Made by a program: the position numbers and the translations under genes. Positions 1-9,400 of a DNA stretch of 43,715 nucleotides are shown piece after piece. The stretch is taken from the NCBI GenBank assembly GCA_022616415.1, contig JAKEEU010000229.1:1-43715 (forward strand), read 5' to 3'. The notes beneath the pieces are model-generated. The model was not told the origin of the DNA, made no database searches, and saw nothing but the letters and a program-made list of their open reading frames with translations. Source of the DNA: Candidatus Zhuqueibacterota bacterium (GTDB lineage Bacteria > Zhuqueibacterota > Zhuqueibacteria > Zhuqueibacterales > Zhuqueibacteraceae). How positions within the stretch are numbered: the first letter of the stretch is position 1; each line of letters starts with the position of its first letter.

Positions 1-202
1 CCACGCCGCCGCCGTTATAATAATTGCGATACTTGAAGACGTTGAAATTCGTTTCGTCGACCAATTTGTTTTCGAATTTCAGATTGGTGTAGTCTGCGGG
101 GAGCAGGGTGAACAGATGATCGATGGGAATGGCGGGAGGCTTCTTGCTGCAGGAGAAGAATAAAAGAAAAAATAATGCACAAAGGAATGAAATTGTTTTC
201 AC
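1..202 (-). CDS. FG-GAP/VCBS-type lipoprotein, N-terminal fragment cut by window edge
   Basis: The reading frame opens with GTG at 202 and runs off the left edge, so only about 67 residues are visible. They start with a lipoprotein signal peptide (hydrophobic stretch, then FFSC with Cys18). After it come an ADYTNLKFENKL segment and a YYNGGGV segment. That order matches the N-terminus of secreted CRTAC1/ASPIC-UnbV proteins, where the NGGGV motif leads into the first FG-GAP calcium-binding repeat; the repeats themselves would lie outside the window. Such proteins are often encoded near SusC/SusD loci. An alternative frame across the same bases is full of Ser, Arg and His and has no such features. 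No clear ribosome site precedes the GTG, so the exact start is uncertain. The family call rests on motif memory. Confidence 0.65.
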   Translation of the reverse strand, partial: MKTISFLCALFFLLFFSCSKKPPAIPIDHLFTLLPADYTNLKFENKLVDETNFNVFKYRNYYNGGGV

Positions 203-247
203 GGTCGCTAGTGCGGTTGGGGACATGCACCGTTCAGAAAATAAGGG

Positions 248-655
248 TCAGGCTATTACAACCTTTTTGTCGGTCTCGCCAATTTTTTGAACACTCAATT
301 CGTGAGAAGCAAATTCCTTCTCGTTATGAAGGAGTACAGCTCTGAAAATTCCGGGGTTGGGAAGCACCAAACCATTAATGGTAACAATGCTTCTATTTCT
401 TAATTTGTCCTGAAAATCGGCATGAATATCCAAGCTGGTTAATTCATCTTCATTTAAGAAGATCTTAAGCAAAAAACTTATCGTTTGATCATCCTCTTTT
501 TCTCGCTCTAATAGATTTAACACGTAAAATCTTGCCATGAAAAGAGGAAATCCTAGTGAAGAGAACTCTTCAATAATATTGATCGCTGAGATTTTGTTGG
601 TTTGAGTATCCCGAATAATATTCTCAGCAAAGAGCATTAATTTTGAATGTATCAT
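248..655 (-). CDS. DUF6941-like small protein of unknown function
   Basis: This 135-residue protein has no signal peptide or membrane segment. The N-terminus (HSKLMLFAENIIRDTQTNKISAINI, here given as two adjoining blocks in residues 3-27) suggests the DUF6941 family. Those proteins start with a short strand followed by a 'cue, gene and condition' type small beta-sandwich, and their function is not established. Its start overlaps the stop of the upstream gene (ends at 652), so the two are translationally coupled. It is the last gene of a three-gene AT-rich cluster, and its codon use (many AAA, AAT, ATT) differs from the GC-richer surroundings, which suggests transfer. The family call is from general resemblance only; the gene itself is well supported by the overlap. 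Confidence 0.6.
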   Translation of the reverse strand: MIHSKLMLFAENIIRDTQTNKISAINIIEEFSSLGFPLFMARFYVLNLLEREKEDDQTISFLLKIFLNEDELTSLDIHADFQDKLRNRSIVTINGLVLPNPGIFRAVLLHNEKEFASHELSVQKIGETDKKVVIA

Positions 656-1089
656 TGTGCATCCTGCGTTACTGTTAACTCGACATCATAATCTATCGGA
701 ATTGCATTTGTTTCGTGATTTAAGTTTATGTTTTGGATATTTGTTGCCTTGGCGTTAGCAAGAATGATTTCTTGCAATTCCTTTATCCACTCAAGATTTT
801 TGTATTTATCGATTCTCTTCAAAAATTGGTGACTTTCTGCATAATCTTTAAGTGAGATTGCGAATAACAAAGCATAGCTCATGATCAAGGATTCTGTATC
901 TAATTTTTCAGATTTGACAATCTGTTCGAAGAACTCTATTAGTTCTTCCGTACTATATTTTTCCGACAGACCAAGCACGGTGGGATCTTGTCTGAAGTTT
1001 TTATAAAGATATGACGGCGTATTGGCAAAGAGAAAGATCTCCTTGAGCCTGTCAAGTTCTTTATCCCTTAAAAGATTGCTCATTTTCAT
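652..1089 (-). CDS. hypothetical alpha-helical protein of AT-rich island
   Basis: I do not recognise this 145-residue protein. It is rich in Lys, Glu, Leu and Ile and looks almost wholly alpha-helical through about residue 110. The C-terminal 30 residues are less structured, with many Asn and Thr. There is no signal peptide or membrane segment, so it is probably cytoplasmic. Its start lies one base from the stop of the Cys/His protein upstream, and its 3' end overlaps the DUF6941-like gene by 4 bases, so the three genes form a tight operon. Base composition is clearly AT-richer than the rest of the window. It could be a partner or immunity-type protein for the enzyme-like first gene, but nothing in the sequence proves that. 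Confidence 0.6.
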   Translation of the reverse strand: MKMSNLLRDKELDRLKEIFLFANTPSYLYKNFRQDPTVLGLSEKYSTEELIEFFEQIVKSEKLDTESLIMSYALLFAISLKDYAESHQFLKRIDKYKNLEWIKELQEIILANAKATNIQNINLNHETNAIPIDYDVELTVTQDAQ

Positions 1090-1090
1090 T

Positions 1091-1606
1091 TCATCCCATT
1101 ATTCGATAATATTGAATATTTGACTTTTCATAAGGACAGTCATTAACATAATGGATCACCTCATAATATTTTCCCCATTTACTCCAAACTTTTGGAAGAT
1201 AGAAATTCGGTTCCGGCTCTGAAATTACGATTCCTGAATGTTCAACATCTCCTTCCACTGAAAGGTAAAGAACAACATCACCCGGCAGTGCTTGTATTTG
1301 CTCAACCCTCACGTAATTGTCATCTTTTATTATTTTCCAAATTTCATTGGGATCATATATCATTGTTCGTCTTGATGCAAATGTCAAACCATGACAATTA
1401 TAGATTCCAGTTGGCAGAGCACGTAGTTTTGCTTTGGGGTGTTTTTTTATGAAAATTGGAAACTGGCTCCTCTCAAACTCTGAAATTAGTAAAGATTGCT
1501 CATTTTGTATATCATTAGCTTTTCGCGTCTGGACACGTATTGAGTGTGTATCTAATTCAGTTGGGGAAGTAATGATGTGCATACTTTTGCAAGGGATAGC
1601 ATTCAA
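1091..1606 (-). CDS. putative NlpC/P60- or CHAP-like cysteine hydrolase
   Basis: This 171-residue protein has the layout of a papain-like amidase of the NlpC/P60 or CHAP type. A Cys in a YNCHGLTF motif (Cys71) is followed by a PGDVVLY turn (108-114), the 'GD' strand typical of these folds, and then by EHSGIVI with His123, the likely second catalytic residue. A WSKWG motif (141-145) could carry the third polar residue. No signal peptide is evident, so it would act in the cytoplasm unless exported by another route. It is the first gene of the AT-rich trio, and no strong ribosome site precedes Met1; Met9 is an alternative start. Substrate unknown. The catalytic assignment is inferred from motif order, not from a match to a named family. 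Confidence 0.55.
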   Translation of the reverse strand: MNAIPCKSMHIITSPTELDTHSIRVQTRKANDIQNEQSLLISEFERSQFPIFIKKHPKAKLRALPTGIYNCHGLTFASRRTMIYDPNEIWKIIKDDNYVRVEQIQALPGDVVLYLSVEGDVEHSGIVISEPEPNFYLPKVWSKWGKYYEVIHYVNDCPYEKSNIQYYRIMG

Positions 1607-1762
1607 ACTGATAAGGTATCAACGGAGATTCGGCTCGACACGTTTTTCTCCACTCATGATACATTTGCACCATTTCCCACTACTTTTTGTAATATAACAG
1701 AACACATGAGATATGCAAGTATTATTTTTTGAAAGCGATCCAAGATACCTCTCTGGCGTTTC

Positions 1763-3775
1763 TTAGTTCCTTTGCTTTTGGATTCGTCGAATATGTGTCA
1801 GTGCGTCTTGCGTCGTTTTTGCCAATTTGGGATCGTCAGGCGCGGCAACAATGCGATTCAGCAATTGAACGGCCTGGGCATACTGCTTGTTCTTCATCAG
1901 CGCGACCGCCTGGTTGTACCACGTCACTTGTTGATTGTGCCGCACTTGTTTGGCCGAATGACTGGCGGATTCCTTCATTTTCGCATCATCGCAGGTGGCG
2001 ATGATCTGGTTCAAGAGTTCCAGGGCCTCGTCAAATTCCTTATTCCCGGCTCGTACCGAGGCGCTTTTATAAAGACTGACAAAGTGGTTATAGCGGGCGA
2101 CTTGCCGCATCTGGTCAATTTGCCGCAATTGGTGCACATCGTTGGTTACACTTTGAACCCGATCAAGAATCCGCAGCGCTTCGCGAGTTTTGTTCTGCTC
2201 GAACAACTGCGTGGCTCTTTCCAACGCCGTGGTTGCCAGTTGTGCCTCGGCGAGGTGGCTGGAATTCCCGTTTGGAGGGAACACTCTATTGAGCAAAATC
2301 TCAGCTATGGTTGAATCTCCGTTTTGCGCGCAAAGGAATAGCAGATTCAGCGCAATATCCCGGCGCGACGGCAATCGCTTCAAAGCGAAATCCAGAGCCG
2401 CAATGCCTTCATCAAGCGGGCTTTGAATGTCAAAAATAAAAGTCTCTCCCAATGCAGCATGCGCCTCTGTGAAGTCATTGTCGAGATCGGTCGCGGTTCG
2501 AAAAGCGCTGCGGGCATCGCGTAGGGTCTTTTGAACGGTGGAATCATGGCGATTCACCTGGAGCCGGCTTCTGATGCCATCCATAAGACAGTTGCCGTAG
2601 TGATAATAGATCTCCGCATGGGGAGGGTCAAGCTCAATGGCCTTCCCGAAATATCGCCGTGCTGCGGTTATGCTTCCTCGGTTCATTTCAACCAAGCCCA
2701 AACCCGCATAGCCGAGCGCGTAATTGGGATTAACAGAAATCGCATGATTAAAATGGGCGGCGGCTTCATGCGAACGTTCCCTGCCGTGATGCGCCAGCAG
2801 ATCACCCAAATAAAAAAGAACTTCTTCATACGGAAGCGGCGTCACTTGGGCCTGAGCCACAATTGCCAGGTCTTTGGAATTAATCTCAGTATAACTGAAG
2901 AGAAACTGGCGCAAATAATGCTCGAGCTCTTTTTGCAGTTGCCTCTCTTCCATCTCAAACGCTTCGCGAAAGGCTTTGTTTTGGGGATATCCTCGGGCGA
3001 GCAGCATCAGGTATTGCGAGAGCCGTGGACGCAATCTTCGTTCCTGGCCTTGCATGAGGTAGTGCACCAGCAGCCACGATTGCGCATAAAAAGCCCCTAT
3101 CTTGGTTTCCTCCTCGTGTAAAATATCGCCTTTTTCTAGAAGCTGATCCAAGGACATCAGGGACGCCGGCTTCGAAAAAGTCGTATGCTGTCTCAAAAAA
3201 GCTATATGGTGTGCCACCGGCAACCCAATTTTCGTTTTGTCTTCATTGGATTCAAAGGTGCTATAATACTCGGCCAGGCCTTCATTGAACCACAATGGCA
3301 CCTCCGGCAGGTTATTATTGACAAAAAAGTGGATGTACTCGTGGTAAATGATTTGCGCAGCACGCTCCTCGGCGTTGATGGCGATGTAGTTTCCATCAGG
3401 TCGAGAAAGAAAATAGCCGGCTAGGGAGGGAACCCGGTTGTGTGCAGGCAACGTGTACGGTTTGAAGGCCTTGTTGTTTTTGAACAAGAAAATCGCAGTC
3501 GGAACCGGCGAGTTGACCGCCGCGACGTTGGTCAGCAATGCCAGGGTTTTCCGCAGCCGTTCCAGATTCGCCGCGGCAAGCTTGGCGACTTTCTCATTGG
3601 CATTGCTATTGATGGTGAAATGCTCGGATTGTACGCGTATCCATTTTTCCTTTTTCTTGGGCATTTCAATATCTTGCTGTTGCTGCGTCGTTGCAAATCC
3701 GGGCGACAGAAAGGCGCAAAACACTAAGGGCAAGGATAGATATTTTTTCGCGGCGACAAAAAAGTAGGTGGCCAT
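1763..3775 (-). CDS. secreted gluzincin-type metallopeptidase with TPR repeats
   Basis: Starting at the ATG at 3775 gives 670 residues with a signal peptide (1-28, ending SPGFA). The open frame continues 105 codons further upstream, but that part is low-quality, Arg-rich and runs through an intergenic palindrome, so I leave it out. Residues 145-149 are HEYIH and a NEGLAE motif follows (Glu165). Together these give the HExxH plus distal Glu zinc site of peptidase-MA/DUF1570-like gluzincins. From about residue 290 to the end the protein is tetratricopeptide-like, with repeated ALGYAGLG, AEIYYHYGN and EALRILDRV helices. It probably acts in the periplasm or at the cell surface; substrate unknown. 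It is the last gene downstream of the SusC/SusD/DUF1080 run. No ribosome site is obvious at this start. Confidence 0.75.
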   Translation of the reverse strand: MATYFFVAAKKYLSLPLVFCAFLSPGFATTQQQQDIEMPKKKEKWIRVQSEHFTINSNANEKVAKLAAANLERLRKTLALLTNVAAVNSPVPTAIFLFKNNKAFKPYTLPAHNRVPSLAGYFLSRPDGNYIAINAEERAAQIIYHEYIHFFVNNNLPEVPLWFNEGLAEYYSTFESNEDKTKIGLPVAHHIAFLRQHTTFSKPASLMSLDQLLEKGDILHEEETKIGAFYAQSWLLVHYLMQGQERRLRPRLSQYLMLLARGYPQNKAFREAFEMEERQLQKELEHYLRQFLFSYTEINSKDLAIVAQAQVTPLPYEEVLFYLGDLLAHHGRERSHEAAAHFNHAISVNPNYALGYAGLGLVEMNRGSITAARRYFGKAIELDPPHAEIYYHYGNCLMDGIRSRLQVNRHDSTVQKTLRDARSAFRTATDLDNDFTEAHAALGETFIFDIQSPLDEGIAALDFALKRLPSRRDIALNLLFLCAQNGDSTIAEILLNRVFPPNGNSSHLAEAQLATTALERATQLFEQNKTREALRILDRVQSVTNDVHQLRQIDQMRQVARYNHFVSLYKSASVRAGNKEFDEALELLNQIIATCDDAKMKESASHSAKQVRHNQQVTWYNQAVALMKNKQYAQAVQLLNRIVAAPDDPKLAKTTQDALTHIRRIQKQRN

Positions 3776-3827
3776 GGCGAGGTGATATCTGCTATGCCTA
3801 GCGCGCTTTTGGCCGCAACCCCTAAAT

Positions 3828-3880
3828 CGTAATGCGACATTTATATCGCGCTGCGCTCGCAACATAAATGTTGCGTTACG
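3828..3880. repeat. palindromic element, GCAACAT family, copy 1
   Basis: A 17-base left arm (3828-3844) and a right arm (3864-3880) pair with two mismatches. The right half also holds its own perfect hairpin, CGCAACAT/AA/ATGTTGCG at 3859-3876. A related element lies at 6415-6483. Both sit between co-directional genes of the minus-strand run, which suits a REP-like element or an RNA-processing or stabilising hairpin. Confidence 0.75.
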
Positions 3881-3896
3881 GTCGTGCGCGCGCATT

Positions 3897-4679
3897 TTAC
3901 TCCAGCGGGCGGACGCTGATCTCTTTGAAGTAAACAACGTCGCCGGGGTCGTGTGTTTGCAGACCAAGATAGCCGGACGCGGGCCGTTTCGCTTCAGACT
4001 TTGGCTCGTACCACTTTCTCTCCGTGCGTGCGTCCTTGCCCTCAGAATCAAAAGTCGTGATACGCTTGCCGTCGATGTCCACCAGCACAAGGTTGTCTTT
4101 GAGCGTGATCACCATGGTTTTCCAATCCGTCGCTTTCGGATTGGGAACCGGGGCGGCTTTGGCAAGCGAGTAGATCGCGCCGGTGCGATGATACTCGTCA
4201 GGCTCATCGCAAATCTGAACTTCGTAGCCGCGATGCACGGCGTACCATGGGCCTTTGAGCTCTTCCGAGGCCGCCTGCGCTGCCTTCAAAGATTCTGGCG
4301 TCAGCTCGCCTTTTTCGTTCCTTTGCAGGGCAACGGGTTTTTCGTTCAAGTGCGTAAGAATCCCTTCATCGATGCGGATGAACACACCCGCATTCGATTT
4401 GGAATCCTTGCTGCGATAAACGACACGAATCTGGCAATTTCCGAAACGTTCCTTGGTGTACAAAAACAGCCCCATGCCCTTGGCGTCACATTCGGTGCGC
4501 AAGCTGTTGTCGTCGATGACCATGCGCCCATAGCCGATTTGGGTCCAGCTTTCATCAACCTTGCCGTCTTTGATGAGTGGCAGGGAGCGCCACGGGCGCT
4601 CGGCTTGTGCCGCGGCCGCGCTGATCCAAATCAAAGAAAGCAAGAGCAGCACAACCATTTTCACGACGCTTCGCAACAT
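3897..4679 (-). CDS. secreted DUF1080 (3-keto-disaccharide hydrolase-like) protein
   Basis: This is a 260-residue protein with a cleavable signal peptide (about 1-25, ending AAAAQA). The rest is a single concanavalin-like jelly roll of the DUF1080 family (PF06439). Supporting motifs are the early 'DGKVDESW' strand, SNAGVFIRID near residue 95, a GYEVQICD segment, and a C-terminal GYLGLQTHD followed by VYFKEISVRPL, which is very typical of this family. Characterised relatives hydrolyse 3-keto-glycosides in the periplasm; others may only bind sugars. A good ribosome site (AGGAG, 7 bases before the ATG) fixes the start. It follows SusD with a hairpin between them, consistent with a glycan-use locus. 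The substrate cannot be read from sequence. Confidence 0.85.
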   Translation of the reverse strand: MLRSVVKMVVLLLLSLIWISAAAAQAERPWRSLPLIKDGKVDESWTQIGYGRMVIDDNSLRTECDAKGMGLFLYTKERFGNCQIRVVYRSKDSKSNAGVFIRIDEGILTHLNEKPVALQRNEKGELTPESLKAAQAASEELKGPWYAVHRGYEVQICDEPDEYHRTGAIYSLAKAAPVPNPKATDWKTMVITLKDNLVLVDIDGKRITTFDSEGKDARTERKWYEPKSEAKRPASGYLGLQTHDPGDVVYFKEISVRPLE

Positions 4680-4736
4680 GTTGTCTCCTGACTGAGTGCT
4701 TGAGGTGACAGCAATGCTAAAAAGGTTAAAAGTTTT

Positions 4737-4810
4737 CTGTAAGCTGATTTAACGAATAAAGCGGATGGAGAACTGCTTTCATCCGCTTTATTCGAAGGGC
4801 CCGCTTACAG
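4737..4810. repeat. long intergenic hairpin, possible variant of CCAACGGAT family
   Basis: The outer arms CTGTAAGC (4737-4744) and GCTTACAG (4803-4810) enclose a perfect 15-base inner stem, CGAATAAAGCGGATG at 4753-4767 pairing with 4780-4794. The two-step layout (outer arm, unpaired bases, inner arm ending in GGAT) resembles the element at 35893-35968. It lies between the susD stop and the DUF1080 gene and may attenuate transcription between them. Confidence 0.65.
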
Positions 4811-4850
4811 AATCTTTTTTAGCTACGGCTTGCGCGTTAGATAGCAAATC

Positions 4851-6380
4851 TCAATATCCCGGAGTCTGCCTAAGGTTGGGATTGGCATCCAACTGAATCT
4901 GCGGAATGGGATAGAGCTTTCTATGCGCGCCATCGCTTGGCGCTTTCAGTGTCCAGGCCTCGAGCCAGTGGCCGGTTCTGATTTGATCCTGGCGACGGAA
5001 ATTTTCCCACAAAAACTCAAAGCCGCGCTCATCCAAAATACGATTCCGTAACGCTTCTCTGGTGCTGAAATTCGCCAGAGCAACTGGCTTATCGGGATCA
5101 AAGCAGCGCGCTCTGACTTGGTTGATCAGATCGATGCTTTGTTGATTGGGGCCATTCAACTCGTTCAAGGCTTCAGCTTTGGTGAGCAGGATATGCGAAT
5201 ACCGGAAAATGGCGAAGTCATTGCCGGCATTTCCACCGCTTTGAGCGGGATCGACCTGCCACTTGAGGATGCGAACGCCATTTCCTTCGCTGGCGCCAAC
5301 AATCGGGGATTCCGGGGTAAAAATCAAGGGATTGCCTTGACGATCAAATGCGGGCTGACCCACGTTTGGGCCGCTTAAAACAAATTGTGGTCCTACCAAC
5401 ATGTGACGGTAACGGACATCAGTGGTATCGAATTTATTATAGAAGTCAGCCAGCACGGAAAATCCATTCCATGGATTCTGCGGCAATTGATTGTAATGCA
5501 AAGTCGCCATGAAACGGAAAAATCCGACGCCATCTTGTGGCTTATGGCCAACCACCCAGATGCTCTCCACATTGTTTGGTCCTTCATTGGCCAGTTTGAA
5601 GAAGTCCGAATAATTGGCCAGCAAGTTATATATGCCGGAATTAATGACGGCGTCACAAGCTGCGATACACTCGGTCCATCTTGGCGTTCCAGTATAGACT
5701 TCGGCATTTAGGTAGACGGTAGCGAGCAAAGTCTGGGCGGCGCCCTTCGTCACCCGGCCCCAATTTCCCGCTCCAAATGAGGCCTGGAGAGTCGGCAGCG
5801 CGGTGTTGATTTCGCTCACGACGAAATCGAACACTTGTTGCCGGGTATTGGGCGTCGGGGGATTTTTCGGATCGATGATCGCGGCGGTGACAATTGGCAC
5901 GCCGCCGTACAGATCCACCAGCCACCAATAGTAAAACGCCCGGAGAACGCGCACTTCCGCCGTGAAGATAGGTTTAAGCGGCGATTGGCTGGGCGACTTT
6001 TCCAAGTTTTCCAGAATCGAATTCGCTCTGGCTATGCCCGTATAGGCACGTACCCATGCATCATTAACGAAGGGATGGGTGGGCGTCCATTTATGTTCTT
6101 GAAGTTCCCGCCAGACTCCTCCATCGCCCCAGTCACCGCCTCGCTGGGGTATGAAGATCTCATCCGAGCTGACTTCCTGCAAGAACATATAGCCCTCCCA
6201 GCCATAATCTCTGAGACTCGCATAGACCGGGATCACGGCAGCGACCAATTCTTCTTCGGTGCGATAGAAGTTCTCCGGTGTGACCGAGCTGAGGGGTGTT
6301 TCATCGAGGTTCGTGCAAGTCCACAATGTCAGTGAAATTAAAAGCAACGGCTTTAGCAAACGAAGCTTACGGCTTTTCAT
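4851..6380 (-). CDS. SusD/RagB-family outer-membrane nutrient-binding lipoprotein
   Basis: This 509-residue protein is the surface glycan-binding partner of the SusC barrel just upstream. It has a lipoprotein signal (Lys/Arg-rich start, hydrophobic core, Cys22), then the family's opening TNLDETPLSSVTPENFY. Other hallmarks are VPVYASLRDYG-like and RAFYYWWLVDLYGGVP segments in the TPR-like region, and near the C-terminus ILDERGFEFLWENFRRQDQIR followed by LYPIPQIQLDANPNLRQTPGY (each read here as adjoining short motifs). The start at 6380 is set by an AAGGAGG ribosome site six bases before the ATG; a longer frame back to 6431 enters a palindrome. Length is normal for SusD. It likely works at the outer face of the outer membrane; the ligand is unknown. 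Confidence 0.93.
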   Translation of the reverse strand: MKSRKLRLLKPLLLISLTLWTCTNLDETPLSSVTPENFYRTEEELVAAVIPVYASLRDYGWEGYMFLQEVSSDEIFIPQRGGDWGDGGVWRELQEHKWTPTHPFVNDAWVRAYTGIARANSILENLEKSPSQSPLKPIFTAEVRVLRAFYYWWLVDLYGGVPIVTAAIIDPKNPPTPNTRQQVFDFVVSEINTALPTLQASFGAGNWGRVTKGAAQTLLATVYLNAEVYTGTPRWTECIAACDAVINSGIYNLLANYSDFFKLANEGPNNVESIWVVGHKPQDGVGFFRFMATLHYNQLPQNPWNGFSVLADFYNKFDTTDVRYRHMLVGPQFVLSGPNVGQPAFDRQGNPLIFTPESPIVGASEGNGVRILKWQVDPAQSGGNAGNDFAIFRYSHILLTKAEALNELNGPNQQSIDLINQVRARCFDPDKPVALANFSTREALRNRILDERGFEFLWENFRRQDQIRTGHWLEAWTLKAPSDGAHRKLYPIPQIQLDANPNLRQTPGY

Positions 6381-6414
6381 AGCTTGCCTCCTTGACTTAT
6401 TCAGTTCGTTCAAA

Positions 6415-6483
6415 CGTAATGCAACATTCATGTTGCGACCCCTTTCCCGCGCGCACGGCAGGCAACATAAATGTTGTGTTACA
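6415..6483. repeat. palindromic element, GCAACAT family, copy 2
   Basis: The left arm (6415-6431) and right arm (6467-6483) are an imperfect inverted repeat. The left half holds its own hairpin, GCAACATTCATGTTGC. It shares the CGTAATGCRACATT start, the ATAAATGTTG right arm and a nearby GCGCGCAC run with the element at 3828-3880. It lies between the susC stop and the susD start and could form a processing or attenuation hairpin that lowers SusD relative to SusC, or the reverse. Confidence 0.75.
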
Positions 6484-6484
6484 A

Positions 6485-9400
6485 TTAAAATCCAAGATTG
6501 ACGCCGAAACTAAAGGTGCGGGCACGTGGATAATTGGCATAGTCAATTCCCAGCGCATACACACCATTAAACACGGCCACGTTGTTGACTTCCGGATCAT
6601 AACCTTTATAGTCGGTTATGACAAATAGGTTGTCCGCGCTGATATAGCCGCGCAAGCTGCGCAAGCTGGGGAACCAACTTGTGGGAAAGGTGTAACCGAG
6701 CGTGACGTTCTGCAACCGGATGAACGATCCGTCTTCGATAAAGCGATCCGAAAAGTGAACCGTTGCGTCCGGATCCAAACCGGCGGCCACGTCGTCCAAT
6801 GCGTCTTGAAAGAAATTGATGCCATTGCGGACATTGGAAGCGCGTTGGTATTCCAACCGGGTGTTGTTCAAAATCTTATTGCCCTGCACACCCTGGATGA
6901 AGACACGGAGGTCAAAACTTCTATAGTTGAGGGAATTCGAGATGCCGAAGGTATAATCAGGTTGCGGATCGCCTAAAAATTGCCGGCCATCTTTGAGAGG
7001 GCCGGTGGTGCGCTCGGGCCTCCCAGGATCGGTTGATAAGATTTCGTTCCCGGCGGCGTCGTATCCCAGGAACTTGGGCCCAAAGAACGTTCCGAGTGGC
7101 TGCCCTTCTATGGCAATCTGCGCCTGAACGTCGCTCAAGCCGGCGCCGCTGACCCTGCCGAAGATAATCGAAGCCCGGCCACCCAAATCAACCACTTCAT
7201 TTTTATTGGTGGCAAAATTGAAGCTGGTTCTCCAGAAAAATCCTCCGGAGGCAATGTTCACCGTGTTCAACGAGATCTCGAGGCCTTTGTTGGTGACCTC
7301 GCCTACATTATCGAGCCTGGTCGAAACCACGGCCGGCTGCGGAACGGCGAACTCCAACAACAAATCGGTGGTTTTTTTATTATACCAATCGATCGAGCCG
7401 GAAACTCTGTCATTCCATAAGCCGAAGTCGACGCCGATATCGAGCTGGCTGGTCTCTTCCCATTTGAGATCGGGATGGCCAACTGCGTCGGGGAAACGCC
7501 GGTGCGAACTTGATCGCCGATCACGGCATTGGCGCCCGGGCCGAGGATGAGCAAGGAACGGAAATTTCCAATGTCCTGATTTCCGGCCTTGCCATAGCTG
7601 ACCCGCAATTTCAAATCATTCACGCTGCTGGAATTTTTCAGGAAAGATTCTTGCGAAAGGCGCCATCCGGCGGAAGCGGAGGGGAACATGCCCCATTTTT
7701 TGTCGGCGCCAAAACGGGAAGAGCCTTCACGGCGCAGAGCCGCTTGCAGCAAGTATTTGTCGGAGATGTTGTAATTCACGCGCCCGAGGAAGGAGATCAG
7801 CCGGTTCTTGGCCTGAAAAGATTCCGGTCGAACGGAAAAATCGGAGCCGCCGCTGAGGTTATTGAACGACCAGCCGTCGGTAACAAAGCCCTGGGCCGTG
7901 ACGTTAAACGATTGATCTTCGAACTCCTGAAAGGTGTATCCACCCCAGGCTTCCAGCTTGTGAGAGGCGCCAATATTTGCGCGATAATTCAGCGTGCCTT
8001 CGAACAGAGCGTTTTGATTTTGGTTGCTTCTGTTATCGGCTCTTCCGCCAAAGGCCGCGGCATACGGCAAACTTCTCGGCTGATAAGTGTTTCGCGTGGC
8101 GTTGGTCCGGTCCAGTCCCAGATTGATCTTTCCGGTCAATGAGGAGAAGAGATCATATTCCGCAGTGCCGTTGAAAAAGAGCCGCAAGGTCTCGGTTTCG
8201 TCATCGATTTTTTCGACCAGTGCGACCGGATTCCGAATGCCGGGGTTCGGATACTCAAAATAGGCGCCGTTACTCAAAACCACCGGCTGGGTTGGAATCA
8301 TCTTGTAGACTTGGGAGAACACACCGCCTTCGAAGCCGCCTTCCTGGGGATACGGGGTGTTATGGCGCTTGATGAAGGTGGGGTTGAAGCGCATGCCCAG
8401 CCGCAGCTTATTCTCAAACATGGTATGGTCGAGATTCACGCGGCCTGCAATCCGTGTCCGCTCCGAGCCTAACACAATGCCCTGCTCGTCCAGATAGTTC
8501 ATTGAAACCAGATACTGGGTCGCCTCGGTGCCGGAGCTAAAGGTGAGATTGTGATACTGTGAAACCGCAGTTCTTACAATCGCGTCCTGCCAATCCGTGT
8601 TGGCAGGCCCTTCGACGGCCACGCCAAGCCTTCCGGCAAACTCCCGATATTCCTGGGCCGTCATGAGGTTTAGCTTATTAGACTGGCTGGCGGTGCTGGT
8701 ATAGCCGTCGTAAGTCAACGAGTAGCCGCCGGGGCGTCCTTTTTTCGTGGTAATCAAAATGACGCCGTTGCCGCCGCGCGCGCCGTAAATGGCCGCCGAA
8801 GATGCGTCTTTCAACACATCGACGGAAGCGATGTCGTACGGATTCAGTGTGCTGAGCGGCGTATCGATGGGGTTGCGGCCGATAACGTCGCCGTTGCCGG
8901 GGCCGCCCGGGCTGGCGGAAGCGCTGCTCACGGGAACGCCGTCAATGACGATCATCGGCTCGTTGCTGGCGGAAACCGAGGTTCCACCGCGAATACGAAT
9001 CAACGGCGCAGCGCCAACGTCGCCATTGACCTGCGTGACCACCACCCCCGGGATGCGGGATTGCAGCAGATTCTGAGGATCAGTCGTTGCGCCCTGATTG
9101 AAAGCGAAGTCTTGTAATGAGGAAACGGCGCTGGTAATATCTCTACGCTGCTGGGTACCATACCCAATAACCACCACCGCATCTCCGGCAACGGCTTGAG
9201 GGGTCATGGTGAGGTTGATCACGCCACGGCCGCGGATGGGAGTTTGCTCTCGTCTAAATCCGATATACGAGAAGACCAATGTATCCTGCGGTGAAATATT
9301 TTCCAGCGCATACTGGCCATCCATATCAGTCGTGGTCCCCCGGATAGTATTCTTCACCACAATATTTACGCCAAGCAACGGCGTCCTGTCCTCTCCGGAA

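Noticed and set aside
3776..4090. N-terminal extension of the metallopeptidase gene
   Set aside because: The extra 105 codons are Arg/His-rich, cross the palindrome at 3828 and overlap the DUF1080 gene; the signal peptide starts at 3775.
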